A stretch of 64,000 nt of DNA from Pseudorhodoferax sp047601025 (GTDB lineage: Bacteria > Pseudomonadota > Gammaproteobacteria > Burkholderiales > Burkholderiaceae_C). The notes beneath the pieces are model-generated. The model saw only the letters and a list, made by a program, of their open reading frames with translations. It did no database searches and had not been told where the DNA came from. Shown one piece after another: positions 43,799 to 52,531 of the stretch; positions within the stretch are counted from its first letter, which is position 1; each line of letters begins with the position of its first letter. The position numbers were made by a program, and so were the translations under genes. The stretch is from contig NZ_JASGJZ010000001.1 of assembly GCF_047601025.1 (NCBI RefSeq), positions 2,418,001 through 2,482,000 on the forward strand, written 5' to 3'.

Positions 43799-44482
43799 AT
43801 GAATAAATTGACGACCACGGTGTTTGCGTTTGCTGTCTCCTCTGTGACGGCACTGGCCCTGTCCGGGGGGGCGATGGCGCAGGAGGTCAAGGGAGACATC
43901 AAGGCCGGCCAGGGCAAGATCGACATGTGCATCGGCTGCCATGGCATCCCGGGCTACCAGACCGCCTTTCCCGAGGTGTACAAGGTGCCCAAGATCTCGG
44001 GCCAGGGCGCGGCCTACATCGCGTCCGCGCTGAACGCCTACAAGACCGGCACGCGCCGCCATCCGTCGATGCGCGGTATCGCCGAGTCGCTGTCCGAGCA
44101 GGACATCGCCGATGTCGCCGCGTTCTACGCCGCGCACGGCGTGCACGACGGTGCGAGCCTGCCCGAGCAGCCGTCGAACAAGCCGAGCGCCCAGGTCGAG
44201 GCGCTGCTGCAAAAGGGCGCTTGCGTGTCCTGCCACGGCACCAATTTCGCCAAGCCGATCGATCCGAGCTATCCCAAGATCGCCGGCCAGTACGCCGACT
44301 ACCTGTTCGTGGCGCTGAAGTCCTACAAGGCCGGTGCCGGCCATGGCCCGGTCGGCCGCGACAACGGCGTGATGGCGCCGCTCGTCAAGCAGTTCTCCAA
44401 CGCCGAGCTGAAGGCCATCGCGGGGTATCTGCAGACGCTGGACGGCGGCCTGCAGACCTTGCCGGAGCGGCCCTTCCGCTAA
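43799..44482 (+). CDS. Diheme cytochrome c4-type protein
   Basis: A 227-residue periplasmic protein with signal peptide (residues 1-28, GGAMAQE) and two class-I heme c sites: C44-IG-C47-H48 and C142-VS-C145-H146. The two halves are homologous (VPKISGQGAAYIASALNAYKTG; YPKIAGQYADYLFVALKSYKAG), the cytochrome c4 layout. Likely carries electrons to a terminal oxidase such as the cytochrome c oxidase encoded at 49.5-54 kb. Divergent from the MoxR gene. Confidence 0.93.
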   Translation: MNKLTTTVFAFAVSSVTALALSGGAMAQEVKGDIKAGQGKIDMCIGCHGIPGYQTAFPEVYKVPKISGQGAAYIASALNAYKTGTRRHPSMRGIAESLSEQDIADVAAFYAAHGVHDGASLPEQPSNKPSAQVEALLQKGACVSCHGTNFAKPIDPSYPKIAGQYADYLFVALKSYKAGAGHGPVGRDNGVMAPLVKQFSNAELKAIAGYLQTLDGGLQTLPERPFR

Positions 44483-44516
44483 TAAGAAGCTTCCCCCAGC
44501 CCAGCCCAGCCCGGCC

Positions 44517-44539
44517 GAAGCCCGCCGCGTGCGGGCTTC
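44517..44539 (+). terminator. Probable terminator after cytochrome c4 gene
   Basis: GAAGCCCGC and GCGGGCTTC form a perfect 9-pair hairpin 34 bases after the stop, with a short T-containing run (GTCGTTT). It lies between this gene and the convergent DUF1841 gene. Confidence 0.6.
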
Positions 44540-44556
44540 GTCGTTTGCGGCAGGGT

Positions 44557-44991
44557 TCAGTCCGCGGTGGCGCGGCGCTGCACGCAGTCGATGTAGGCCT
44601 GGCCGTCCGGCGGCCGGCCGGCGCGCTGGCTTTCCCACATCATGCGGCCCAGGCATTCCATGACCTCGTGGTGCGCCTCGTGCAGCGAGCGGCGCCGGCG
44701 CTCCAGCAGTTCCACGGCCTGGCGGATGCCGCGCGGCTGGTCGATCGAGCACTGCTCGCTGATCGACAGGTGCATGGACAGGTGCAGGAACGGGTTCTGC
44801 CGGCCGTCCTGGCCGTCGTAGACGCGCGCGACGGCGGCGTCGGCGTCGGCCAGGTCGGCGTGGTAGTGCGGATGCTCGGCGATCCACTGGCTGGCCAGCA
44901 GCTCGATGGCCTCCATGGGCTGGCCGGCCAGGGCCTTGGCATGCGCGCCGCAGAAGAAGCGGCGCACGTCCGCCTGCGAGGGAGTGAACAT
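44557..44991 (-). CDS. DUF1841 family protein
   Basis: A 144-residue cytosolic protein. Starts MFTPSQADVRRFFCGAHAKALAGQPMEAIELLASQWIAEHPHYH and has the conserved NPFLHLSMHLSISEQCSIDQPRGIR (about residues 65-89), as in DUF1841 proteins of beta- and gammaproteobacteria. Function unknown. Start chosen by family fit; the frame stays open upstream without likeness. Convergent with the cytochrome c4 gene. Confidence 0.88.
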   Translation of the reverse strand: MFTPSQADVRRFFCGAHAKALAGQPMEAIELLASQWIAEHPHYHADLADADAAVARVYDGQDGRQNPFLHLSMHLSISEQCSIDQPRGIRQAVELLERRRRSLHEAHHEVMECLGRMMWESQRAGRPPDGQAYIDCVQRRATAD

Positions 44992-45124
44992 GGCGGCGAG
45001 CCTAGCACGCGGGCCATGGCGTCCCCGGCGCCGCGGGAGGTGCCCCCGGCCGCGGGACACGGGGCCCAGCGGGCGGCCTACACTGCGCCGCCTTTCCCGT
45101 CCCCGACAACCGTACTCCCTCACC

Positions 45125-45880
45125 ATGGACTGGTCCCTGATCACCGGCTGGGTGTTCTACGCCACGGCCATTCCCGCCGTGCTGCTGCTGGGCCTGTCCA
45201 AGAGCGGCTTCGGCGCCGGCCTGGGCTCGCTGGCGGTGCCGCTGATGGCGCTGGCGATCCCGGTGCCGCAGGCCGCGGCGCTGCTGATGCCGGTGCTGCT
45301 GCTGTGCGACGTGCTGAGCGTGGCCGCGTTCCGGCGCGACCTGGACCGCGGCCTGCTGCGGCTGCTGATCCCGTCCGGCCTGCTCGGCACGGTGATCGGC
45401 ACGGCGCTGTTCCGCGTGCTGGACGGGCGCACCGTTTCGACGCTGGTCGGCGTGTTCACGCTGCTGTTCCTGGCGCAGCGCTGGCTGTTTCCGCCGCGCG
45501 CCGGCAGCCGGCCGCCGCCGCGCTGGGCCGGGCGGCTGCTGGCCGCGGTGGCGGGCTTCACCAGCTTCATTTCGCATACCGGCGGGCCGCCGATCAACGC
45601 CTACGTGATGCCGCTGCAACTGCCGCCCGTACGGTTCGCGGCCACGATGGCGGTGTTCTTCTTCTGCATCAACCTGTCCAAGTGGATCCCGTACCTCTGG
45701 CTGGGCCTGTTCGACGCGCGCAACGTCGCCACCTCGCTGGTGCTGCTGCCGTTCGCGCCGGTCGGCGTCTGGGCCGGCGTGCGCTTCGCGCGGCGGGTGT
45801 CGCCGGCGCTGTTCTACCGCCTGATCGACATCGGCATGCTGCTGACGGGCGTCAAGCTGCTGTGGGACGGTCTGCGCTGA
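45125..45880 (+). CDS. TauE/SafE-family sulfite/organosulfur exporter
   Basis: A 251-residue membrane protein with about eight hydrophobic segments and the duplicated family fold: GLSKSGFGAGLGSLAVPLMALAIPVPQAAALLMPVLL in the first half and FTSFISHTGGPPINAYVMPLQLPPVRFAATMAVFFFCINLSKW in the second. Such proteins export sulfite, sulfoacetate or related anions. ATG 45125 is preceded by few candidate sites but the family start agrees. The neighbouring ParA-like gene is not obviously related. Confidence 0.9.
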   Translation: MDWSLITGWVFYATAIPAVLLLGLSKSGFGAGLGSLAVPLMALAIPVPQAAALLMPVLLLCDVLSVAAFRRDLDRGLLRLLIPSGLLGTVIGTALFRVLDGRTVSTLVGVFTLLFLAQRWLFPPRAGSRPPPRWAGRLLAAVAGFTSFISHTGGPPINAYVMPLQLPPVRFAATMAVFFFCINLSKWIPYLWLGLFDARNVATSLVLLPFAPVGVWAGVRFARRVSPALFYRLIDIGMLLTGVKLLWDGLR

Positions 45881-45986
45881 TGCCGGCGGGCCTGGCCAGG
45901 GCGTGGCCGGGCCGATGCCGCGCACGGGGCCGCTAACATACGGCCCGCGCCGCGGCACCGGGGCCGCGAACAGCGAGGAGGCGTGC

Positions 45987-46607
45987 ATGCCGGTCGTGGT
46001 CGTTGCCAATCCCAAGGGCGGCGTCGGGAAGTCGACGCTGGCCACCAACATCGCGGGCTATTTCGCGTCGCAGGGGCACGCCGTGCTGCTGGGCGACGCG
46101 GACCGCCAGCAGTCTTCCCGGCTGTGGCTGGGCCTGCGGCCCGCGCAGGTGCGCGCGATCGGCACCTGGGAGATGACCGCGGACGAGATCGTGCGCCCGC
46201 CCAAGGGCGCCACGCACGTGGTCATCGACACGCCCGCCGGCCTGCACGGCCGGCGCCTCGGCGACGCCATGAAGCTGGCCGACAAGCTGGTCGTGCCGCT
46301 GCAGCCCAGCGTGTTCGACATCTTCGCCACGCGCGAATTCCTGGACAAGGTGATCGAGAAGCGCCGCGCCGGCAAGCTGGCCGTGGGCATCGTCGGCATG
46401 CGCATGGAGACGCGCACGCTGGCGGCCGAGCGGCTGCACGCCTACCTGGCCAGCCTCGACCTGCCGGTGGTCGGTGAACTGCGCAACACGCAGAACTACG
46501 TGCACCTGGCGGCGCGGGGGCTCACACTGTTCGACGTGGCGCCGCAGCGCGTGGAGAAGGACCTGGAGCAGTGGCAGTCGCTGTGCCGCTGGCTCGATGC
46601 CTCCTGA
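45987..46607 (+). CDS. Stand-alone ParA-family ATPase
   Basis: A 206-residue P-loop ATPase. The deviant Walker A is KGGVGKST at residues 10-17, Walker B in THVVIDTPAGLHG, with the DADRQ signature. No ParB, toxin or flagellar gene lies next to it, unlike the chromosomal parAB pair, so it may be a McdA/MinD-like positioning factor or an orphan. AGGAGG sits 6 bases before the ATG 45987. It is followed by the convergent trmL. Confidence 0.9.
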   Translation: MPVVVVANPKGGVGKSTLATNIAGYFASQGHAVLLGDADRQQSSRLWLGLRPAQVRAIGTWEMTADEIVRPPKGATHVVIDTPAGLHGRRLGDAMKLADKLVVPLQPSVFDIFATREFLDKVIEKRRAGKLAVGIVGMRMETRTLAAERLHAYLASLDLPVVGELRNTQNYVHLAARGLTLFDVAPQRVEKDLEQWQSLCRWLDAS

Positions 46608-46705
46608 GTGCGGCGGCCGGAGAAGATGGGCGCGGGCCAGGGCGGTCGCGGCCGAGTGGCAAGGGGTGGCGGGCCGGCCTGCGGAGCCGGGGCCGTCGTT
46701 CTGCG

Positions 46706-47191
46706 CTAGGCCGGAGCAATTGCCGCGGCGCCGGCGAAGCCGCACTGGCGCCAGGCCTCGAACACCGTCACGGCCACCGCGTTCGACAGGTTCAGGCTGC
46801 GTTGGCCGGCGCGCATCGGCAGCTTCAGGCGCCGCTCGGGCGCGAAGCCGTCGCGCAGCGCCGGCGGCAGGCCACTGGTTTCCGAGCCGAACACCAGCCA
46901 GTCGCCGGGCAGGAAGGCCGCGTCGTGCACCGCCCGCGTGCCGCGCGTGGTCAGCGCGAACATGCGTTCGGGCGATGGCCGCTCGTGCGCCAGCAGCGCC
47001 GGCCAGTCGGCGTGGCGGCGCAGTTCGGCGTACTCGTGGTAGTCCAGCCCGGCACGGCGCATGTGCCGGTCGTCCATCGAGAAACCCAGCGGTTCCACCA
47101 GGTGCAGCGTGCAGCCGGTGTTGGCCGCCAGCCGGATGACGTTGCCGGTGTTCGGCGGGATTTCGGGCGCGACCAGGACGATGTGGAACAT
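46706..47191 (-). CDS. trmL: tRNA (cytidine/uridine-34) 2'-O-methyltransferase TrmL
   Basis: A 161-residue SPOUT-fold methyltransferase that modifies wobble position 34 of tRNA-Leu. Knot motifs: PEIPPNTGNVIRLAANTG at the N terminus, FGSETSGLPPALRD (SAM-binding loop) and LNLSNAVAVTVFEAWRQ near the C terminus. ATG 47191 (MFHIVLVAPE) matches the family; an ATG 9 bases upstream is possible. 19 bases downstream of comF on the same strand. Confidence 0.94.
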   Translation of the reverse strand: MFHIVLVAPEIPPNTGNVIRLAANTGCTLHLVEPLGFSMDDRHMRRAGLDYHEYAELRRHADWPALLAHERPSPERMFALTTRGTRAVHDAAFLPGDWLVFGSETSGLPPALRDGFAPERRLKLPMRAGQRSLNLSNAVAVTVFEAWRQCGFAGAAAIAPA

Positions 47192-47210
47192 GGGGGGCAT
47201 TGTCCGGCCG

Positions 47211-47915
47211 TCAGCCGGGCGGCGGCGTGCGCGCCAGCACCACGGCGCAGACCTCGGCCGCGCCGCCTGAGCGCAGCACGCCGGCGGCGGCATGCAGGGA
47301 TGCGCCGCTGGTCATCACGTCGTCCACCAGCACGATGCGGCGCCCGCGCACCTGGCCGGCGCGTGGCGGGTCGAGCGCGAACGCTCCGCGCACGTTGCGC
47401 CGGCGGGCGGCGGCGTCCAGCGCCATCTGCGGCGCGGTCTCGCGTACGCGCAACAGCAGCCGCGCGTCGGTCTTGTTCGGCGCGAGCCGCCGCGCCAGTT
47501 CCAGGGCCTGGTTGTAGCCGCGCTGGCGCAGGCGCCCGGCCGACAGCGGCATCGGCAGCACGAGGTCGGCGCGCGCCAGTGCGTCCGCCACGCCGGGTGC
47601 TGCGCGCAGCAGGCCGGCCAGCGCCTCGGCCCAGCCCGGCATCTGCCGGAACTTGAATTCGCCGATGCACTGCGTCCAGGGGTAGGCATAGTCCACGGCG
47701 CAGTGGCAGGCATCCAGTGGCGGCGGCCGGTGCAGGCAGGCGCCGCAGCGCGTCGCGCCGCCGGCCAGCGGCAGGGCGCAGGTGTCGCAGCGCGGTTGCG
47801 GGCGGGCGAAGCGGGCGACGCAGGCCGCGCACAGTGGCGCGGCCTGCCAGCTGCGGCACACGGCGCACTGGCTGGGCAGCCGTGCGAGCGCGAGGGCGAG
47901 CCAGCGGCGCAGCAT
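47211..47915 (-). CDS. comF: ComF-family phosphoribosyltransferase-like protein
   Basis: A 234-residue protein with an N-terminal zinc-ribbon (Cys pairs CAVC, CAAC, CDTC, CGAC within residues 17-60) and a type-I phosphoribosyltransferase domain whose PRPP loop is IVLVDDVMTSGASLHAAA (about residues 193-210). Homologous to ComF, which is needed for DNA uptake in transformable bacteria, and to GntX. Divergent from the BioC-like gene. Confidence 0.92.
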   Translation of the reverse strand: MLRRWLALALARLPSQCAVCRSWQAAPLCAACVARFARPQPRCDTCALPLAGGATRCGACLHRPPPLDACHCAVDYAYPWTQCIGEFKFRQMPGWAEALAGLLRAAPGVADALARADLVLPMPLSAGRLRQRGYNQALELARRLAPNKTDARLLLRVRETAPQMALDAAARRRNVRGAFALDPPRAGQVRGRRIVLVDDVMTSGASLHAAAGVLRSGGAAEVCAVVLARTPPPG

Positions 47916-47957
47916 GGTGCCGCTCAATATACTCGCCACGCTTTTTCGCCCCCTCCC

Positions 47958-48863
47958 ATGCCTTCGTCCGGACCCCCCACCATCGCTGCCGCCGCGGCGG
48001 CCCGCTGGGCGCTGCAGCCGGTCCAGGCCTCGCCGTGGCTGCACGAGGAGGTCGCCCGCCGCATGGCCGAACGGCTGCAATGGATCCGGCGCGAGCCGCA
48101 GGCCTGGGCGCACTGGCCGGTGCTGCGCGGCGGGCTCCAGGCCCACGGCGCCTTGCGCCGGCGCTACCCGCAGGCGCAGGCCTGGCTGGTGGAGCCTACG
48201 CCGGCGCTGACGCGCCAGGCGCTGGACGCGACCACCGAGGCCTGGTGGCGGCCGGCGCGCTGGGGCGTGGCGGCCCAGCATGGCGGCACGCCGCCGGACG
48301 GCGCGGTGCAGATGCTGTGGTCCAACATGCTGCTGCACCAGGTGGCCGACCCCGAGGCGCTGGTCGCCGCCTGGCACCGTGCGCTGGCGGTCGACGGCTT
48401 CCTGATGTTCTCGTGTCTGGGACCGGATTCGCTGCAGGAGCTGCGCCGCGTCTATGCCGGCCTGGGCTGGCCGCCGCCCGGCCATGCCTTCACCGACATG
48501 CACGACTGGGGCGACATGCTGGTGCACGCCGGCTTCGCCGAGCCCATCATGGACATGGAACGCATCCGGCTGAGCTATGCCACGCCCGACAAGCTGCTGG
48601 AGGACCTGCGCGCGCTGGGGCGCAACCTGCATCCTGGGCGCTTCGGCGCGCTGCGCGGCCGGCGCTGGCTGGCGCAGCTGAAGCAGGCGCTGGCGGCCGG
48701 CCTGGCCGATCCGGCCGAGGATGGCCGGCTGACGCTGACCTTCGAGATCGTCTACGGCCATGCCTTCAAGCCCGCGCCGCGTGTGCGCGTGGCGTCCGAG
48801 AGCGCGGTCTCGCTGGACGACATGCGCCAACTGCTTAGGCGCCGTCCGGACGCTGCAGAATGA
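47958..48863 (+). CDS. BioC-like methyltransferase-family protein lacking the usual SAM motif
   Basis: A 301-residue protein. The second half matches malonyl-ACP methyltransferase BioC, with GAVQMLWSNMLLHQVADPEALVAAWHRALAVDGFLMFSCLGPDSLQELR and FTDMHDWGDMLVHAGFAEPIMDMERI. The N-terminal part reads PVLRGGLQAHGALRRRYPQAQAWLVEPTP where a GxGxG loop (LDLGCGTG type) would be expected, so SAM binding is doubtful. Betaproteobacterial proteins of this type are often annotated as biotin-synthesis methyltransferases. No other bio gene is nearby. Confidence 0.75.
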   Translation: MPSSGPPTIAAAAAARWALQPVQASPWLHEEVARRMAERLQWIRREPQAWAHWPVLRGGLQAHGALRRRYPQAQAWLVEPTPALTRQALDATTEAWWRPARWGVAAQHGGTPPDGAVQMLWSNMLLHQVADPEALVAAWHRALAVDGFLMFSCLGPDSLQELRRVYAGLGWPPPGHAFTDMHDWGDMLVHAGFAEPIMDMERIRLSYATPDKLLEDLRALGRNLHPGRFGALRGRRWLAQLKQALAAGLADPAEDGRLTLTFEIVYGHAFKPAPRVRVASESAVSLDDMRQLLRRRPDAAE

Positions 48864-48935
48864 GCCCGGGGAGAGGGGCGGCGCGCGGCGCGAACCGTGC
48901 GATATTCCCAGTCTAGAATCAAGGGTTTGTAACGC

Positions 48936-48955
48936 GCCCGGGGCCAGCCCCGGGC
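48936..48955 (+). other. GC-rich perfect hairpin in the leader of the cox locus
   Basis: GCCCGGGG-CCAG-CCCCGGGC, 8 perfect pairs. It follows a -10-like TAGAAT (about 48914) and lies 65-84 bases before the DUF2244 start at 49020. No T-run follows, so it is not a standard terminator; it may be a leader structure. Confidence 0.4.
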
Positions 48956-49019
48956 ATTGCTCACGATGGGATCCAGCGGCGGCCCTGCAGGCGAAAGCGG
49001 GCGGGGCGCCGCAACATTG

Positions 49020-49511
49020 ATGTTGACCTTGCCCGTGTCGAAACTGGTTTATCGCTTCGCCACCGTGTCAGGCCAGGGGATCCACTGGCTCCTGAAGCGC
49101 AACTGTTCCGTCACGCCGGCCCAGTTGCTCTGGCTGTACGCGTCGATCTGCGTGGTGTCGCTGGGCATCGGGGCCTTCTTCTGGCTGCAGGGGGCCAAGC
49201 TGGTGTTGCCGTTCGCCTGGATCGAGGTGCTGATGGTCGGGCTGGCCTTCCTCGTGTACTCGCGCCATGCGACCGACGGCGAGCGCATCTCGCTGCAGGG
49301 CGGCCGCCTGGTGGTGGAGCTCGAGAGCGCCGGGCGCCTGCAGCGTGCCGAGTTCCGCCGGGAATGGGTGCGCGTGGAGCCCAGGGCCGGCGACCGTTCG
49401 CTGATCGAGGTCTCGGGCCATGGGCGCAGCGTCGCGGTGGGGCGCTACGTGCGGCCCGATCTGCGGCCGGCGCTGGCGCGCGAGATCCGGATGGCCTTGC
49501 GCGGCGCCTGA
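49020..49511 (+). CDS. DUF2244 family membrane protein
   Basis: A 163-residue protein with two hydrophobic segments: LLWLYASICVVSLGIGAFFW (about 35-55) and the following LVLPFAWIEVLMVGLAFLVY. DUF2244 genes precede coxB in many alpha- and betaproteobacteria, and the conserved WLLKRNCSVTP is present. ATG 49020 was chosen for the usual distance to that motif; ATG 48966 would add 18 residues. It is 41 bases upstream of coxB. Confidence 0.85.
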   Translation: MLTLPVSKLVYRFATVSGQGIHWLLKRNCSVTPAQLLWLYASICVVSLGIGAFFWLQGAKLVLPFAWIEVLMVGLAFLVYSRHATDGERISLQGGRLVVELESAGRLQRAEFRREWVRVEPRAGDRSLIEVSGHGRSVAVGRYVRPDLRPALAREIRMALRGA

Positions 49512-49552
49512 GCAGGGCGGTTCCTACAGGTTGAAGACGAGAAGTAGAGACG

Positions 49553-50740
49553 ATGAAAATGATCCGGAACAAGCTGACTTCCCTGCTGTCCACCGCGGCA
49601 GCCGCCTCGGGCGCCTGGCTCGCCTCCGCGGCCCATGCGGTGTCCGACCTGCCGGGCGGCCCGGCCGTGCGCCAGCTCAACCTCGCGCCGCCGGTCACCA
49701 AGATCGCCGAGGAGCAGCAGTGGCTGCACTGGATGATGCTGATCATCTGCACGGTGATCTTCATCGCCGTCTTCAGCGTGATGTTCTATTCCATCTGGAA
49801 GCACCGCAAGTCGGTGGGCCACAAGGCCGCGAACTTCCACGAGTCCGTCACGGTGGAAGTCATCTGGACCATCGTCCCCTTCATCATCGTGATCCTGATG
49901 GCGCTGCCGGCCACCAAGGTCGTGGTCGCGCTGAAGGACACCAGCAACGCCGACCTGACCATCAAGGTCACCGGCATGCAGTGGAAGTGGGGCTACGACT
50001 ACCTGAAGGGCGAGGGCGAGGGCATCTCCTTCGTCTCCACGCTGGACAGCTCGCACCGCGCCCTGTCCAACGCCGGCGGCCCCAGCGCCGACAAGCCGGT
50101 GGACGACTACCTGCTGAAGGTCGACAACGCGCTGGTGGTGCCGGTCGACAAGAAGGTGCGCATCATCACGACGGCCAACGACGTGATCCATGCCTTCATG
50201 GTGCCGGCCTTCGGCATCAAGCAGGACGCGATCCCCGGCTTCGTGCGCGACACCTGGTTCCGCGCCGAGAAGACCGGCGACTACTACGGCCAGTGCGCCG
50301 AGCTGTGCGGCAAGGAGCACGCCTACATGCCGATCCACGTGAAGGTCGTTTCCGCGCAGGAGTACGCGGTCTGGGTCGACGGCGAGCGCAAGAAGGCCGC
50401 CGCCAAGCTGGACGACCCGAACAAGGTCTGGACGCTGGAGGACATCGTCAAGCGTGGCGAGCGCGTCTACGCCGCCAACTGCGCGGCCTGCCACCAGGCC
50501 AACGGCAAGGGCGCCGGCCCGATCAAGCCGCTGGACGGCTCGCCCATCGTGCTCGACACCGACCACACCAAGCAGCTGGCCATCGTGCTGCACGGCGCGG
50601 CCAACGGCGCGATGCCGTCGTGGAAGCAGCTCAGCGACACCGACCTGGCGGCCGTCGTCAGCTACACCAAGAACGCCTGGTCGAACAAGTCCGGGCAGCT
50701 GGTCCAGCCCTCCGAAGTCGTCGCGCAGCGCGCGAAGTGA
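49553..50740 (+). CDS. coxB: Cytochrome c oxidase subunit II with C-terminal cytochrome c domain
   Basis: A 395-residue subunit. Signal peptide to about 30, two transmembrane helices (about 58-80, 101-120), then the CuA domain with His213, Cys248, Cys252, His256 and Met259 in QCAELCGKEHAYM. A fused class-I heme c domain follows, with C310-AA-C313-H314 and a Met-rich end. This is the caa3/cao-type arrangement. It accepts electrons from cytochrome c and passes them via CuA to subunit I. First structural gene of the oxidase operon. Confidence 0.97.
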   Translation: MKMIRNKLTSLLSTAAAASGAWLASAAHAVSDLPGGPAVRQLNLAPPVTKIAEEQQWLHWMMLIICTVIFIAVFSVMFYSIWKHRKSVGHKAANFHESVTVEVIWTIVPFIIVILMALPATKVVVALKDTSNADLTIKVTGMQWKWGYDYLKGEGEGISFVSTLDSSHRALSNAGGPSADKPVDDYLLKVDNALVVPVDKKVRIITTANDVIHAFMVPAFGIKQDAIPGFVRDTWFRAEKTGDYYGQCAELCGKEHAYMPIHVKVVSAQEYAVWVDGERKKAAAKLDDPNKVWTLEDIVKRGERVYAANCAACHQANGKGAGPIKPLDGSPIVLDTDHTKQLAIVLHGAANGAMPSWKQLSDTDLAAVVSYTKNAWSNKSGQLVQPSEVVAQRAK

Positions 50741-50774
50741 TCCGGCGCAGCCCCTGCAGCACAAGGAAACCGAG

Positions 50775-52397
50775 ATGAGCGCAGTCCTCCATCCCCACGA
50801 CCACGGCCACGCCCACGACGACCATCACCATGCGCCCACGGGCTGGCGCCGCTGGCTGTTCGCCACCAACCACAAGGACATCGGCACGCTGTACCTGCTG
50901 TTCTCGTTCACCATGCTGATGGTGGGCGGCGTGCTGGCGCTGCTGATCCGCGCCGAGCTGTTCCAGCCCGGCCTGCAGCTCGTGAACCCCGAACTGTTCA
51001 ACCAGCTCACCACCATGCACGGGCTGATCATGGTGTTCGGCGCGATCATGCCGGGCTTCGTCGGCTTCGCGAACTGGATGATCCCGCTGCAGATCGGCGC
51101 CTCGGACATGGCGTTCGCGCGCATGAACAACTTCAGCTTCTGGCTGATGGTCCCGGCGGCCATCATGCTGGTCTCGTCCTTCTTCATGCCCGGCGGCGCG
51201 CCGGCCGCGGGCTGGACGCTGTACGCGCCGCTGACGCTGCAGATGGGCCCGTCCATGGACGCCGGCATCTTCGCGATGCACATCCTGGGCGCCTCGTCCA
51301 TCATGGGCTCGATCAACATCATCGTGACCATCCTGAACATGCGCGCGCCCGGCATGACGCTGATGAAGATGCCGATGTTCTGCTGGACCTGGCTGATCAC
51401 CGCCTACCTGCTGATCGCCGTGATGCCGGTGCTGGCCGGCGCCATCACGATGACGCTGACCGACCGCCACTTCGGCACCAGCTTCTTCAACCCCGCCGGC
51501 GGCGGCGACCCGGTGATGTACCAGCACATCTTCTGGTTCTTCGGCCACCCCGAGGTCTACATCATGATCCTGCCGGCCTTCGGCATCATCAGCCAGATCG
51601 TGCCGGCGTTCGCGCGCAAGAAGCTGTTCGGCTACGCGTCCATGGTCTACGCCACCTCGTCGATCGCGATCCTGTCGTTCATCGTCTGGGCGCACCACAT
51701 GTTCACGACCGGCATGCCGGTCACCGGCCAGCTGTTCTTCATGTACGCGACCATGCTGATCGCGGTGCCCACGGCCGTGAAGATCTTCAACTGGATCGCC
51801 ACCATGTGGCAGGGCTCGATGACCTTCGAGACGCCGATGCTGTTCGCGGTCGGCTTCATCTTCGTGTTCACGATGGGCGGCTTCACCGGCCTGATCCTGG
51901 CCATGGCGCCGATCGACATCCAGCTGCAGGACACCTACTACGTCGTGGCCCACTTCCACTACGTGCTGGTGGCCGGCTCGCTGTACGCGATGTTCGCCGG
52001 CGTCTACTACTGGCTGCCCAAGTGGACCGGCGTGATGTACAGCGAAACGCGCGGCAAGATCCACTTCTGGTGGTCGCTGATCGCGTTCAACGTGACCTTC
52101 TTCCCGATGCACTTCCTGGGCCTGGCCGGCATGCCGCGCCGCTATGCCGACTACCCGATGCAGTTCGCCGACTTCAACGCGATCGCGACGGTGGGCGCCT
52201 TCTTCTTCGGCATCGCGCAGGTCTATTTCTTCCTGGCCGTCGTGCTGCCCTGCATGCGCGGCAAGGGCGAGAAGGCGCCGCAGAAGCCCTGGGAAGCGGC
52301 CGAGGGCCTGGAATGGGAAGTGCCGTCGCCGGCGCCGTTCCATACCTTCGAGAACCCGCCCAAGCTGGACGCCACCGCCACGCGCGTGGTCGGCTGA
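50775..52397 (+). CDS. coxA: Cytochrome c oxidase subunit I
   Basis: A 540-residue catalytic subunit with twelve membrane helices. Active-site parts visible: GHPEVYIMILPAFGI (CuB His and the cross-linked Tyr), WAHHMFTTGMP (two CuB His) and VVAHFHYVLVAGSLYAM (heme a3 and heme a His). The His-rich N terminus HPHDHGHAHDDHHH (about residues 7-20) is unusual and may bind metal. Start ATG 50775, 34 bases after coxB. The A-type proton-pathway residues could not be fully checked by eye. Confidence 0.98.
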   Translation: MSAVLHPHDHGHAHDDHHHAPTGWRRWLFATNHKDIGTLYLLFSFTMLMVGGVLALLIRAELFQPGLQLVNPELFNQLTTMHGLIMVFGAIMPGFVGFANWMIPLQIGASDMAFARMNNFSFWLMVPAAIMLVSSFFMPGGAPAAGWTLYAPLTLQMGPSMDAGIFAMHILGASSIMGSINIIVTILNMRAPGMTLMKMPMFCWTWLITAYLLIAVMPVLAGAITMTLTDRHFGTSFFNPAGGGDPVMYQHIFWFFGHPEVYIMILPAFGIISQIVPAFARKKLFGYASMVYATSSIAILSFIVWAHHMFTTGMPVTGQLFFMYATMLIAVPTAVKIFNWIATMWQGSMTFETPMLFAVGFIFVFTMGGFTGLILAMAPIDIQLQDTYYVVAHFHYVLVAGSLYAMFAGVYYWLPKWTGVMYSETRGKIHFWWSLIAFNVTFFPMHFLGLAGMPRRYADYPMQFADFNAIATVGAFFFGIAQVYFFLAVVLPCMRGKGEKAPQKPWEAAEGLEWEVPSPAPFHTFENPPKLDATATRVVG

Positions 52398-52413
52398 GCC
52401 GCGAGAGCCGGAC

Positions 52414-52524
52414 ATGACGCCCGAGAAGAAGAGGCAGAACCTGCGCATGGCGCTGATCCTGGCGTCCGTCGCGCTGGTGTTCTTCCTCGGCTTCATGGCC
52501 AAGATGGTCTTCCTCGGCCGGTAG
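52414..52524 (+). CDS. Cytochrome oxidase small assembly protein (36 residues)
   Basis: A 36-residue protein with one transmembrane helix (LRMALILASVALVFFLGFMAKMVFL) after a basic start MTPEKKRQN. Such short genes between coxA and ctaG recur in Burkholderiales and are annotated as oxidase assembly proteins. It lies 16 bases after coxA and 7 bases before ctaG, so it is in the same transcript. Too short for ordinary gene callers. Confidence 0.85.
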   Translation: MTPEKKRQNLRMALILASVALVFFLGFMAKMVFLGR

Positions 52525-52531
52525 GGATGGC

